5,003 nucleotides of DNA from an uncultured Erysipelotrichaceae bacterium (lineage in GTDB: Bacteria > Bacillota_I > Bacilli_A > RF39 > UBA660). Positions 1 through 4,917 of the stretch are shown here, piece after piece. The notes under the pieces were generated by a model. The model was not told the origin of the DNA. It ran no database searches and saw nothing but the letters and a program-made list of their open reading frames with translations. The stretch spans positions 1-5,003 of the forward strand of contig CADBMO010000050.1 in the NCBI GenBank assembly GCA_902795755.1, given 5' to 3'. How positions within the stretch are numbered: the first letter of the stretch is position 1; each line of letters begins with the position of its first letter. Both the position numbers and the translations under genes were made by a program.

Positions 1-109
1 GATGCAAAATAACATGCAAATGAATCAAGGAATGGTGCCAAATAATATGAATGGGCAAATGATGGATCCAAACATGATGCAAAATAATATGCAAATGAAT
101 CAAGGAATG
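1..109 (+). repeat. 75-bp-period direct repeat inside the coding tail
   Basis: Bases 1-34 recur at 76-109 with a single difference (C at 13, T at 88), a silent AAC/AAT change. The period is 75 bp, exactly 25 codons, so copy-number change would keep the reading frame. The window shows one full unit plus the first 34 bases of the next; more copies may lie upstream. The shorter motif ATGCAAATGAATCAAGGAAT is the most conserved core. Confidence 0.85.
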
Positions 110-175
110 ATGTCAGGTAATACGGGTCAGCCTAATAATGGAGTGTTTGATCCAAATAGTTTTGGCAATAATTAA
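2..175 (+). CDS. 3' end of a gene encoding a Met/Asn/Gln-rich repetitive C-terminal tail (partial)
   Basis: Only the last 57 codons are in the window; the frame starts at base 2 and ends at TAA 173-175, and the true start lies upstream. The visible peptide is low-complexity and consists mostly of Met, Asn, Gln, Gly and Pro. It has no predicted helix, membrane segment or charged residues apart from two Asp. An 11-residue block, MQNNMQMNQGM, occurs twice, 25 residues apart. The last residues read GVFDPNSFGNN. Tails like this are usually disordered extensions of a folded or membrane-bound domain, but that domain is not visible, so I assign no function. The next gene starts 17 bases after the stop with its own SD site, so the two are probably co-transcribed. 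The reading frame is convincing because the repeat is kept in frame and the spacing to the next gene is operon-like. Confidence 0.75.
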   Translation: MQNNMQMNQGMVPNNMNGQMMDPNMMQNNMQMNQGMMSGNTGQPNNGVFDPNSFGNN

Positions 176-192
176 ATATAAGGGGAAACGAA

Positions 193-711
193 ATGAATTT
201 AAGTTATGATACAGCGGTAAATACAACATATGCTTTAACTGGTATAGCAGCAATAATATCTATTATATTTTATTTATTTATAGGTGTTGCAATAATAATT
301 ACCCTTATTTCTCTTTTTATGATTTATAAGAAGGCAAGAAAAAGGCCAATTGCAGCGATAATACCAATTTGGCGTGAGTTAGTATTATGTGATATTGCTG
401 ATAAAAAATGGTGGTACATATTCCTACTTTTAATACCAATTTATAATATATATATATTATTTATATTATTTAAAGAATTGGCAAACAAATTTAATAAATC
501 TGCTGGTTTTGCAGTTGGTATGATAATTCTTCCATACGTATTTTTACCAATATTAGCATTGAAGTGTAATTATAAAAATGAAAATATTATGGTAGAAGCA
601 TCTGAAAACGAAGATGAAATTGATGAAGATGTAATAAAAGAAATAGATAAAATTGAACCAATAATACCATTTGATAATGATGAGGTTTTAGACATTCATG
701 AAAGTGAATAA
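193..711 (+). CDS. small integral membrane protein, DUF5684-like, with acidic cytoplasmic tail
   Basis: This 172-residue protein of unknown function resembles the DUF5684 family from memory: a membrane helix, a Lys/Arg-rich turn, an IPIW/IPIYN motif and a final LP-x(4)-P motif. Residues 17-45 form a long hydrophobic segment, followed by the basic stretch KKARKR (46-51). IIPIW (56-60) and LIPIYNIY (80-87) are the two typical proline motifs, with WW at 73-74 between them. A second hydrophobic block spans about 74-93 and a third 104-123. The motif KFNKSAGFAVG (99-109) fits the family's K-F-x-K-s-x-g-F-x-x-G stretch. Residues 130-172 are strongly acidic and hydrophilic, which is longer than I would expect for the family. 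The start is set by AAGGGG at 180-185, 7 nt before ATG. The gene follows the repeat-tail gene by 17 bases and ends at a terminator. Membrane location is secure; the biochemical role is not known. Confidence 0.8.
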   Translation: MNLSYDTAVNTTYALTGIAAIISIIFYLFIGVAIIITLISLFMIYKKARKRPIAAIIPIWRELVLCDIADKKWWYIFLLLIPIYNIYILFILFKELANKFNKSAGFAVGMIILPYVFLPILALKCNYKNENIMVEASENEDEIDEDVIKEIDKIEPIIPFDNDEVLDIHESE

Positions 712-714
712 ATC

Positions 715-739
715 AAAGAGTTTTAAACTCTTTTTTTTT
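715..739 (+). terminator. intrinsic terminator after the DUF5684-like gene
   Basis: AAAGAGT (715-721) pairs with ACTCTTT (727-733) around a five-base loop, followed by an unbroken run of nine T (731-739), three of which belong to the stem. The hairpin has only two G-C pairs, but the long T run and its position 3 bases after the stop codon make it convincing. It separates the upstream transcript from polA. Confidence 0.75.
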
Positions 740-753
740 GGTTAAAATAATTG

Positions 754-759
754 TATAAT
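754..759 (+). promoter_or_regulatory. possible -10 box for the polA-mutM operon
   Basis: TATAAT is a perfect -10 hexamer between the terminator and polA. No good -35 box exists: the region 17 bp upstream is the T run of the terminator. If used, transcription would start near 766, giving a 5' leader of only about 11 bases that begins at the SD site. Moderate to low confidence because TATAAT is common by chance in such AT-rich DNA. Confidence 0.4.
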
Positions 760-765
760 TATATT

Positions 766-772
766 AGGTGAT
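766..772 (+). promoter_or_regulatory. ribosome binding site fixing the polA start at 777
   Basis: AGGTGAT matches the anti-SD sequence well and lies 4 nt before ATG 777 (6 nt counted from AGGTG). A GTG at 768 in the same frame would add three residues (MIY) but lies inside this site, so it cannot use it. ATG 777 also gives the conserved start MKKIVLVDGNN. Confidence 0.85.
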
Positions 773-776
773 ATAT

Positions 777-3356
777 ATGAAAAAAATAGTACTAGTTGAT
801 GGTAATAATTTATTATTTAGAAGCTATTATGCAACTGCATATTCTGGTAATTTTATGAAAAACTCAAAAGGCTTCCCAACTAATGGATTATATGGATTTA
901 TAAATATGATTAATAAAATTATAAATGATGAAAAACCAAAATATATGTTAGTTGCGTTTGATAAAGGTAAAACTTTTAGGCACGAAAAATATAAGGATTA
1001 TAAAGCTGGTAGAATTGAAATGCCTAATGAGTTAAAGCTGCAGTTTCCAAAGGCAAAGGAGCTTCTTAAATACATGGGTATTAAATCATTCGAAATAGAG
1101 AATTATGAAGCAGACGATATAATAGGTACCCTTGCTAAAGAAGTGGATGAAGAAGACGAATTTAACGCTTTAATAGTAAGTAGTGATAAAGATTTATTAC
1201 AATTGATATCAGATGAGGTAACCGTTAAATTATTAAAGACAAAAGATTACATAATGATGGATAAAGATAAATTTAAAGAAATATATGGTTTAACTCCAGA
1301 TAAGATGATTGATATAAAGGCTTTACAAGGAGATGCCTCTGATAATATTCCTGGTGTAAAGGGAATAGGGGAAAAAACTGCTCTTAAACTTCTTCAAGAG
1401 TATGGTGATTTAGATGGTGTATATGAAAACGTTTTAAATATAAAAGGATCAACTGGTACCAAATTAATTAATGATAAAGAAAACGCTTATTATAGCAAAG
1501 AACTTGCAACCATATATAAAGAAGTACCACTAGGTTTTACGCTAGAAGATACCAAATTAAATGATGGTGATTTACAAGGTTTAAAAAATATGTATGAAGA
1601 GCTAGAATTTTATTCATTTTTAAAAAATATGAAGGTACAAAAAAAGTCTGAAGACATAAACTTAATTGATGTTAAAGACATATCTGAATTAGATAATTTA
1701 GGAGATAAAGTATCATTTTATATAGAACTTGATAAAACAAATTATCATATTGGTAATATTCTAGGTATGGGATTATATGATGGTAAAAAACTATACTACG
1801 TAAGTAAAGATTTAGTATTAGACGTATTAGATAAAATAAATGATAAAGAAAAATATGTTTATGATTATAAAAAACATTATGTGTTATTAAAGAAACTAGG
1901 TATGGAATTAGAAAACGTTTCTTTTGATTCATCCATAGCAGCATATTTGCTTAACTACAACGTAAAAGATGATGCTTCATACTTAGCAAACCAATTTGGT
2001 TATGATATTCCTTTTTATGAAACTATAAGTAAGGCAAAAGAAATAGATTATGATATAGTTAAAAAAATGGTTTGTGACAAGGCTAAGTTTATATATGATA
2101 CAAAACCTCAATTGGAAGAAGAAATGCAAAAAGAAGATTGCATGTATCTATTTAACGAAATAGAAATGCCTCTTTCAGTAGTACTTGGAAATATGGAATA
2201 TGAAGGCATTAAAGTAGATAAAAAAGTACTTGAAGATATGAGTGAAGAATTGGATAAAAAAATCGAAGAGATATCGAATAAAATATATGAATTAGCAGAA
2301 GAAGAATTTAATATTTCATCTCCTAAACAATTAGGTGATATATTATTTGAAAAACTAAAAATAGGTACTGGTAAAAAAACAAAAAGTGGTTATTCAACGG
2401 ATAAATCAGTTTTGGATAAATACAGGGATAGACATCCTATCGTTCCATTAGTTTTAGAACACAGGATGCTTAGTAAATTGCAAAGTACTTATTTAATTGG
2501 GTTACAAGGAAATATTTTAGAAGACGGTAAAATTCATACGATATATACCCAAACTTTAACTAGAACTGGTAGACTTTCATCAATTGAACCTAATTTACAA
2601 AATATTCCTATTAGAACTGATTATGGAAAGCTAATTAGAAAAGCTTTTTTACCAGAAGATAACTCGGTATTATTATCTAGTGATTACTCACAAATAGAGT
2701 TACGTGTGTTTGCACATTTTTCAAAGGTTCCTAACTGGATAGATGCTTTTAAAAATGATATGGATATACATACTAGAACCGCAATGGATATTTTTGGTGT
2801 AAGTGAAAAAGAAGTTACTAGTTTAATGAGAAGACAAGCTAAAGCCGTTAACTTTGGAATACTATATGGCATTAGTAGTTTTGGTTTAGCAACAGATATT
2901 GGATGTAGCGTAAAGGAAGCAAAAGCATTTATTGATAAATATTTTGAAACCTATAGTGGTACAAAAGTATACATGGATGGTGTTATTAAAGATGCATATG
3001 AAAAAGGATATGTATCAACCATTATGAATAGAAAAAGAAAGATTGCAGAGTTAAATAATACAAATTATATTATTAGACAACAAGGTGAGAGAATGGCACT
3101 TAATACGCCTATTCAAGGGTCAAGTGCTGATATTTTAAAGAAGGCGATGATTGAAATATATAACGTATTTAAGAAAAACGGTATAAAGAGCAAAATGTTA
3201 TTACAGGTACATGATGAGTTAATTTTTAACGTTTTGGAAAACGAGTTGGACAAAGTTAAAAAAATAGTTAATGACTGCATGGTAAACGTATATAAATTAG
3301 ACGTACCTTTAAAGGTTGATATACAAACTGGTAAGAATTGGTTTGAAGCAAAGTAG
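777..3356 (+). CDS. polA: DNA polymerase I
   Basis: This 859-residue DNA polymerase I removes RNA primers or flaps and fills gaps in replication and excision repair; it acts in the cytoplasm on nicked or gapped DNA. The N-terminal 5'-3' nuclease (about 1-290) has its acidic metal ligands: D8 (VDGNN), D62, E111/D113/D114 (YEADD), D137/D139 (SSDKD) and D186/D189 (GDASDN), followed by a helix-hairpin-helix GVKGIGEKTA. The middle domain (about 300-450) is a degenerate 3'-5' exonuclease: the place of the usual DxE reads FYIEL and that of E. coli D424 reads KKH, so proofreading is probably absent, as in Bacillus-type enzymes. The polymerase domain (about 455-859) is complete: TGRLSS near 597, motif A DYSQIELR with D636, motif B with R685, K689, F693 and Y697, motif C VHDE with D813 and E814. 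The length is close to the usual 860-930. mutM follows after 7 bases, so the two share a transcript. Confidence 0.97.
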   Translation: MKKIVLVDGNNLLFRSYYATAYSGNFMKNSKGFPTNGLYGFINMINKIINDEKPKYMLVAFDKGKTFRHEKYKDYKAGRIEMPNELKLQFPKAKELLKYMGIKSFEIENYEADDIIGTLAKEVDEEDEFNALIVSSDKDLLQLISDEVTVKLLKTKDYIMMDKDKFKEIYGLTPDKMIDIKALQGDASDNIPGVKGIGEKTALKLLQEYGDLDGVYENVLNIKGSTGTKLINDKENAYYSKELATIYKEVPLGFTLEDTKLNDGDLQGLKNMYEELEFYSFLKNMKVQKKSEDINLIDVKDISELDNLGDKVSFYIELDKTNYHIGNILGMGLYDGKKLYYVSKDLVLDVLDKINDKEKYVYDYKKHYVLLKKLGMELENVSFDSSIAAYLLNYNVKDDASYLANQFGYDIPFYETISKAKEIDYDIVKKMVCDKAKFIYDTKPQLEEEMQKEDCMYLFNEIEMPLSVVLGNMEYEGIKVDKKVLEDMSEELDKKIEEISNKIYELAEEEFNISSPKQLGDILFEKLKIGTGKKTKSGYSTDKSVLDKYRDRHPIVPLVLEHRMLSKLQSTYLIGLQGNILEDGKIHTIYTQTLTRTGRLSSIEPNLQNIPIRTDYGKLIRKAFLPEDNSVLLSSDYSQIELRVFAHFSKVPNWIDAFKNDMDIHTRTAMDIFGVSEKEVTSLMRRQAKAVNFGILYGISSFGLATDIGCSVKEAKAFIDKYFETYSGTKVYMDGVIKDAYEKGYVSTIMNRKRKIAELNNTNYIIRQQGERMALNTPIQGSSADILKKAMIEIYNVFKKNGIKSKMLLQVHDELIFNVLENELDKVKKIVNDCMVNVYKLDVPLKVDIQTGKNWFEAK

Positions 3357-3360
3357 GTGA
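3355..3360 (+). promoter_or_regulatory. mutM ribosome binding site overlapping the polA stop codon
   Basis: AGGTGA shares its first two bases with the polA stop TAG (3354-3356) and lies 3 nt before the mutM ATG. Ribosomes finishing polA would be placed on the mutM start, so translational coupling is likely. Confidence 0.8.
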
Positions 3361-3363
3361 AGT

Positions 3364-4176
3364 ATGCCAGAGTTAGCAGAAGTTGAAACAACAAGAAGAG
3401 ATTTATGTAAGTTAGTATTAGGTAAAACAATTAAAAGGGTGGAAGTAAGATTAGATAAAATAGTTTATCATAAAAAAGATGAGTTTATTAAATCTATAGA
3501 AGGTAAAACAATAAATGATATAAAAAGAAGAGGTAAGTGGTTAATTTTTGATTTAGGTGAAGTGTGTTTAATAACTCACTTTAGGATGGAAGGCAGGTTT
3601 TACTACTTACCAGTCAACGCACCAATTGATAAGCATGATTATGTATTATTTTACTTTGATAGTTTTTCACTTCATTATAATGATCCAAGGTTATTTGGAA
3701 AAATGGAAGTAATAAAAAAAGAAGAAGTTGATAAATTTTTTATTGATAAAAAACTGGGGCTAGAATATACTGACACTAACTTGACACCTAAGTACTTAAA
3801 AGAAAAGTTTAAAACGCATCATACGGATATTAAAAAGATGCTTTTAGATCAAAGCTATATAACTGGAATAGGTAATATATATGCAGATGAAATATTATTT
3901 GCATCTAAAATTAATCCTAAAAGTTACGCTGATAGATTAAGCAAGAATAAATTACAAAGTATAATTGATAATACAAAAATAGTTTTTGAGCATTCATTGA
4001 AATATAAAGGGACTTATCCAAATATTGATGGTAATAGAGGTACTTTTGAAAAGCATTTACAAGTACATAAAAGAGAGGGTGAAAAATGCTTTATATGTGG
4101 TACGATAATTAAAAAAGAACAAATAGGCGGAAGAGGTACATACTATTGTAAAAAATGTCAGAAAATGTGTAAATAA
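3364..4176 (+). CDS. mutM: formamidopyrimidine-DNA glycosylase (Fpg)
   Basis: This 270-residue bifunctional base-excision repair enzyme removes oxidised purines such as 8-oxoguanine and FapyG, then cuts the abasic site by beta/delta elimination. The N-terminus MPELAEVET provides the catalytic proline (P2, exposed once Met is removed) and E3; the usual form is MPELPEVET, so the fifth residue is Ala in place of Pro. K58 in RRGKW matches E. coli K57. HFRMEGRF (72-79) and NDPRLFG (106-112) carry the void-filling residues M75, R109 and F111. GIGNIYADEIL (168-178) is the helix-two-turn-helix signature with N171. The C-terminal zinc finger is intact: C242, C245, C262, C265, with R257 in GGRGTYYC for DNA contact. 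Length and motifs fit Fpg rather than Nei. It is second in the polA operon, consistent with shared work in repair. A fifth, probably non-zinc, cysteine sits at C269. Confidence 0.96.
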   Translation: MPELAEVETTRRDLCKLVLGKTIKRVEVRLDKIVYHKKDEFIKSIEGKTINDIKRRGKWLIFDLGEVCLITHFRMEGRFYYLPVNAPIDKHDYVLFYFDSFSLHYNDPRLFGKMEVIKKEEVDKFFIDKKLGLEYTDTNLTPKYLKEKFKTHHTDIKKMLLDQSYITGIGNIYADEILFASKINPKSYADRLSKNKLQSIIDNTKIVFEHSLKYKGTYPNIDGNRGTFEKHLQVHKREGEKCFICGTIIKKEQIGGRGTYYCKKCQKMCK

Positions 4177-4189
4177 TTTGACATTTTTT
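4150..4189 (+). terminator. terminator-like inverted repeat at the end of mutM
   Basis: AAAAAATGTCA (4150-4160) is perfectly complementary to TGACATTTTTT (4179-4189); a G-T pair and an A-T pair extend it inward, leaving a 14-base loop that includes the stop codon. In RNA the likely form is an 8-bp stem (4155-4162 with 4177-4184) followed by five U. Only two G-C pairs are present, so efficiency is uncertain. The 5' arm lies within the last codons of mutM and the 3' arm contains the -35 box of the next promoter. Confidence 0.5.
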
Positions 4190-4206
4190 GTCGTTTGTGG
4201 TATAAT
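4178..4206 (+). promoter_or_regulatory. perfect consensus sigma-A promoter with extended -10
   Basis: TTGACA (4178-4183) and TATAAT (4201-4206) both match consensus at six of six positions, separated by exactly 17 bp, and TGG (4198-4200) supplies the TGn extension of the -10. The expected start of transcription is A4213, 7 bp after the -10. It begins 2 bp after the mutM stop and drives the 4271-4696 gene. No operator can be named, but the inverted repeat just downstream is a candidate. Confidence 0.93.
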
Positions 4207-4210
4207 CTCT

Positions 4211-4244
4211 TTACCAATTACGTGATAGATATATTGATTGGTAA
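4211..4244 (+). promoter_or_regulatory. 5' leader hairpin or operator-like inverted repeat
   Basis: TTACCAAT (4211-4218) and ATTGGTAA (4237-4244) are a perfect 8-bp inverted repeat; a U-G and an A-U pair extend it to 10 bp with a 14-base loop (4221-4234). It sits at the predicted 5' end of the transcript. As RNA it could protect the mRNA from 5' end decay; as DNA it could bind a repressor. The sequence alone does not decide between them. Confidence 0.55.
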
Positions 4245-4257
4245 TAATATATATTTT

Positions 4258-4262
4258 GGGGG
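4258..4262 (+). promoter_or_regulatory. G-run ribosome binding site fixing the start at 4271
   Basis: GGGGG lies 8 nt before ATG 4271 and can pair with the CCUCC anti-SD through one G-U pair. A TTG at 4238 is in frame but has no SD and falls in the leader hairpin, so the ATG is preferred. Confidence 0.7.
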
Positions 4263-4270
4263 TTGATACT

Positions 4271-4696
4271 ATGAAAGGAAATTACGTTTTTGAATATGTA
4301 AACGAAAATGAATTTAGAAAGCTAGAACGTTCTGTAAAGAAATATAATATGCTAGCATATAAAAAATTGATTTTTGAATACTATCCACAATTAAAAGAAG
4401 GTCAATTTTTGGGACAACTTGTAAGTGTAAATAGTAAGGAAAACGTTAAAAACTATGAGTTAAAGTTGCCTACTGATGATTTATTCGTAAGAGTTCATGG
4501 AGAAGTTGTTTTACATTATTCTGTTTATGAAAATACTCATACTATTATTTTGGATAAAATAACTCCAGAATCAATTTTATCTGAGGGTCATAGACAAGAA
4601 CTTGAAGCATATAAAGGCGTAATGATTTCAAAAGCTAATTCTGAAAAGGATAAGTTTAAAATTGATTTATTAAATATGATAAATAACGGTGACTAG
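4271..4696 (+). CDS. unrecognised small soluble protein behind a very strong promoter
   Basis: I do not recognise this 141-residue protein and assign no function. It has no signal peptide, no membrane segment and no cysteine or tryptophan. Residues 12-38 are charged and probably helical (NEFRKLERSVKKYNMLAY). Residues 44-97 look beta-rich (GQFLGQLVSV, LFVRVHGEVVLHYSVY, HTIILDKI) and may form a small barrel or sheet. Residues 104-137 look helical again (EGHRQELEAYKGV, then KDKFKIDLLNMI). Codon use matches the neighbouring genes, with no sign of recent transfer. It is a single-gene unit: its own perfect promoter, a leader with a hairpin and a terminator that begins in its last codons. The promoter implies high expression, or a strong promoter under tight repression. 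The reading frame is well supported by the SD site, codon use and flanking signals. Confidence 0.85.
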   Translation: MKGNYVFEYVNENEFRKLERSVKKYNMLAYKKLIFEYYPQLKEGQFLGQLVSVNSKENVKNYELKLPTDDLFVRVHGEVVLHYSVYENTHTIILDKITPESILSEGHRQELEAYKGVMISKANSEKDKFKIDLLNMINNGD

Positions 4697-4716
4697 TCAC
4701 TGTTTTTTATTTTTTT
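4685..4716 (+). terminator. intrinsic terminator overlapping the end of the 4271 gene
   Basis: AACGGTGA (4685-4692) pairs with TCACTGTT (4697-4704), with one G-T pair, around the loop CTAG, which contains the stop codon. The T-rich tail TTTTTTATTTTTTT follows (4703-4716). The last four codons thus serve both coding and termination. It is the strongest hairpin terminator in the window. Confidence 0.9.
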
Positions 4717-4728
4717 AATTTTTTTTGT

Positions 4729-4745
4729 TTTAGCATATTGCTAAA
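4729..4745 (+). repeat. short inverted repeat upstream of the tRNA genes
   Basis: TTTAGCA (4729-4735) and TGCTAAA (4739-4745) are perfectly complementary with a 3-base spacer. No T run follows on either strand, so it is not a good terminator. It overlaps the possible -35 box of the tRNA promoter and could be chance or an operator. Confidence 0.3.
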
Positions 4746-4766
4746 CTTAAAAGAATATGATAATAT
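4738..4766 (+). promoter_or_regulatory. possible promoter of the tRNA pair
   Basis: TTGCTA (4738-4743) and TAATAT (4761-4766) are each four-of-six matches spaced by 17 bp, with TGA (4758-4760) as an extended -10. The start of transcription would be near 4773, leaving a leader of about 63 nt before the first tRNA. GATAAT at 4759 with a 15-bp spacer is an alternative. A promoter is needed here because a strong terminator lies just upstream. Confidence 0.45.
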
Positions 4767-4772
4767 ATAAAA

Positions 4773-4798
4773 GCAGGCGGTGGTTATGAGCCGTTTGT
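4773..4798 (+). ncRNA. candidate leader hairpin displaying an anti-anticodon loop
   Basis: Bases 4773-4780 (GCAGGCGG) can pair with 4791-4798 (CCGTTTGT) over 8 bp, three of them G-U, leaving the 10-base loop TGGTTATGAG (4781-4790). The 3' part of the loop, TTATGAG, is the exact complement of CTCATAA, the whole anticodon loop of the tRNA that starts at 4836. The fold was drawn by hand. The structure is plausible; the function is hypothetical. Confidence 0.35.
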
Positions 4799-4823
4799 TG
4801 AAATAGTTTGTGGTGGTTATGAG
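4779..4823 (+). repeat. two direct copies of GGTGGTTATGAG in the tRNA leader
   Basis: The 12-base sequence GGTGGTTATGAG occurs at 4779-4790 and 4812-4823, 33 bp apart, with no similarity between the flanks. Both copies include GGTTATGAG, complementary to CTCATAACC in the downstream tRNA, and both include TGGT, complementary to its ACCA end. Copy 2 can also fold on itself as TTATGAGGCCTTATAA (4817-4832). Confidence 0.8.
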
Positions 4824-4835
4824 GCCTTATAATAT

Positions 4836-4912
4836 GGACCCATAGCTCAGTTGGTTAGAGCATCCGGCTCATAACCGGACGGTCGTAGGTTCGAGTCCTA
4901 CTGGGTCCACCA
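4836..4912 (+). tRNA. tRNA with anticodon CAU, probably tRNA-Ile2 (lysidine type)
   Basis: A full 77-base cloverleaf with encoded CCA: acceptor GGACCCA with TGGGTCC, D arm GCTC/GAGC, anticodon stem TCCGG/CCGGA, loop CTCATAA (4868-4874) with CAT at 4870-4872, variable CGGTC, T arm GTAGG-TTCGAGT-CCTAC, then A73 and CCA. CAU occurs in initiator Met, elongator Met and Ile2 tRNAs. Initiator is excluded by the G1-C72 pair. C4-G69 and C5-G68, features that the lysidine synthetase TilS favours in E. coli, are present, and the sequence resembles Mycoplasma/Bacillus tRNA-Ile(CAU) from memory. It would then read AUA, a common codon in these genes. Elongator tRNA-Met remains possible. tRNA-Leu follows after 5 bases, so the two are co-transcribed. 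Confidence 0.95.
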
Positions 4913-4917
4913 CTTGT

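Noticed and set aside
1..109. CRISPR array
   Set aside because: The repeat is in a coding frame, has only about one and a half periods visible, and lacks distinct spacers.
1672..1944. 90-codon open frame on the minus strand inside polA
   Set aside because: It lies within the well-conserved polA frame, has no SD site and gives a Leu/Ile/Tyr-rich translation typical of the reverse strand of AT-rich coding DNA.
2684..2872. 62-codon open frame on the minus strand over polA motifs A and B
   Set aside because: It is antisense to the most conserved part of the polymerase and has no recognisable features of its own.
3113..3430. 105-codon open frame on the minus strand across the polA-mutM junction
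   Set aside because: It spans two real genes on the other strand and shows no promoter or SD site.
4786..4806. Mini-ORF ATG to TAG (MSRLLK) in the tRNA leader, and a second from ATG 4819 running into the tRNA
   Set aside because: GGTGG is only 2 nt before each ATG, too close for normal initiation, and the second frame ends inside the tRNA acceptor stem.
4828..4833. TATAAT just before the CAU tRNA as its promoter
   Set aside because: Transcription would start inside the tRNA, and no -35 box lies at the proper distance.
4697..4835. T-box riboswitch upstream of the tRNA genes
   Set aside because: No T-box core sequence, stem I architecture or antiterminator/terminator pair is visible, and the downstream genes are tRNAs. 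Only the complementarity to the tRNA recalls it.
4865..4876. Anticodon arm and leader copy as att sites of a tRNA-integrating element
   Set aside because: The copies are in inverted orientation and only about 80 bases apart, and no integrase or other mobile gene is in the window. Element excision normally leaves direct repeats.
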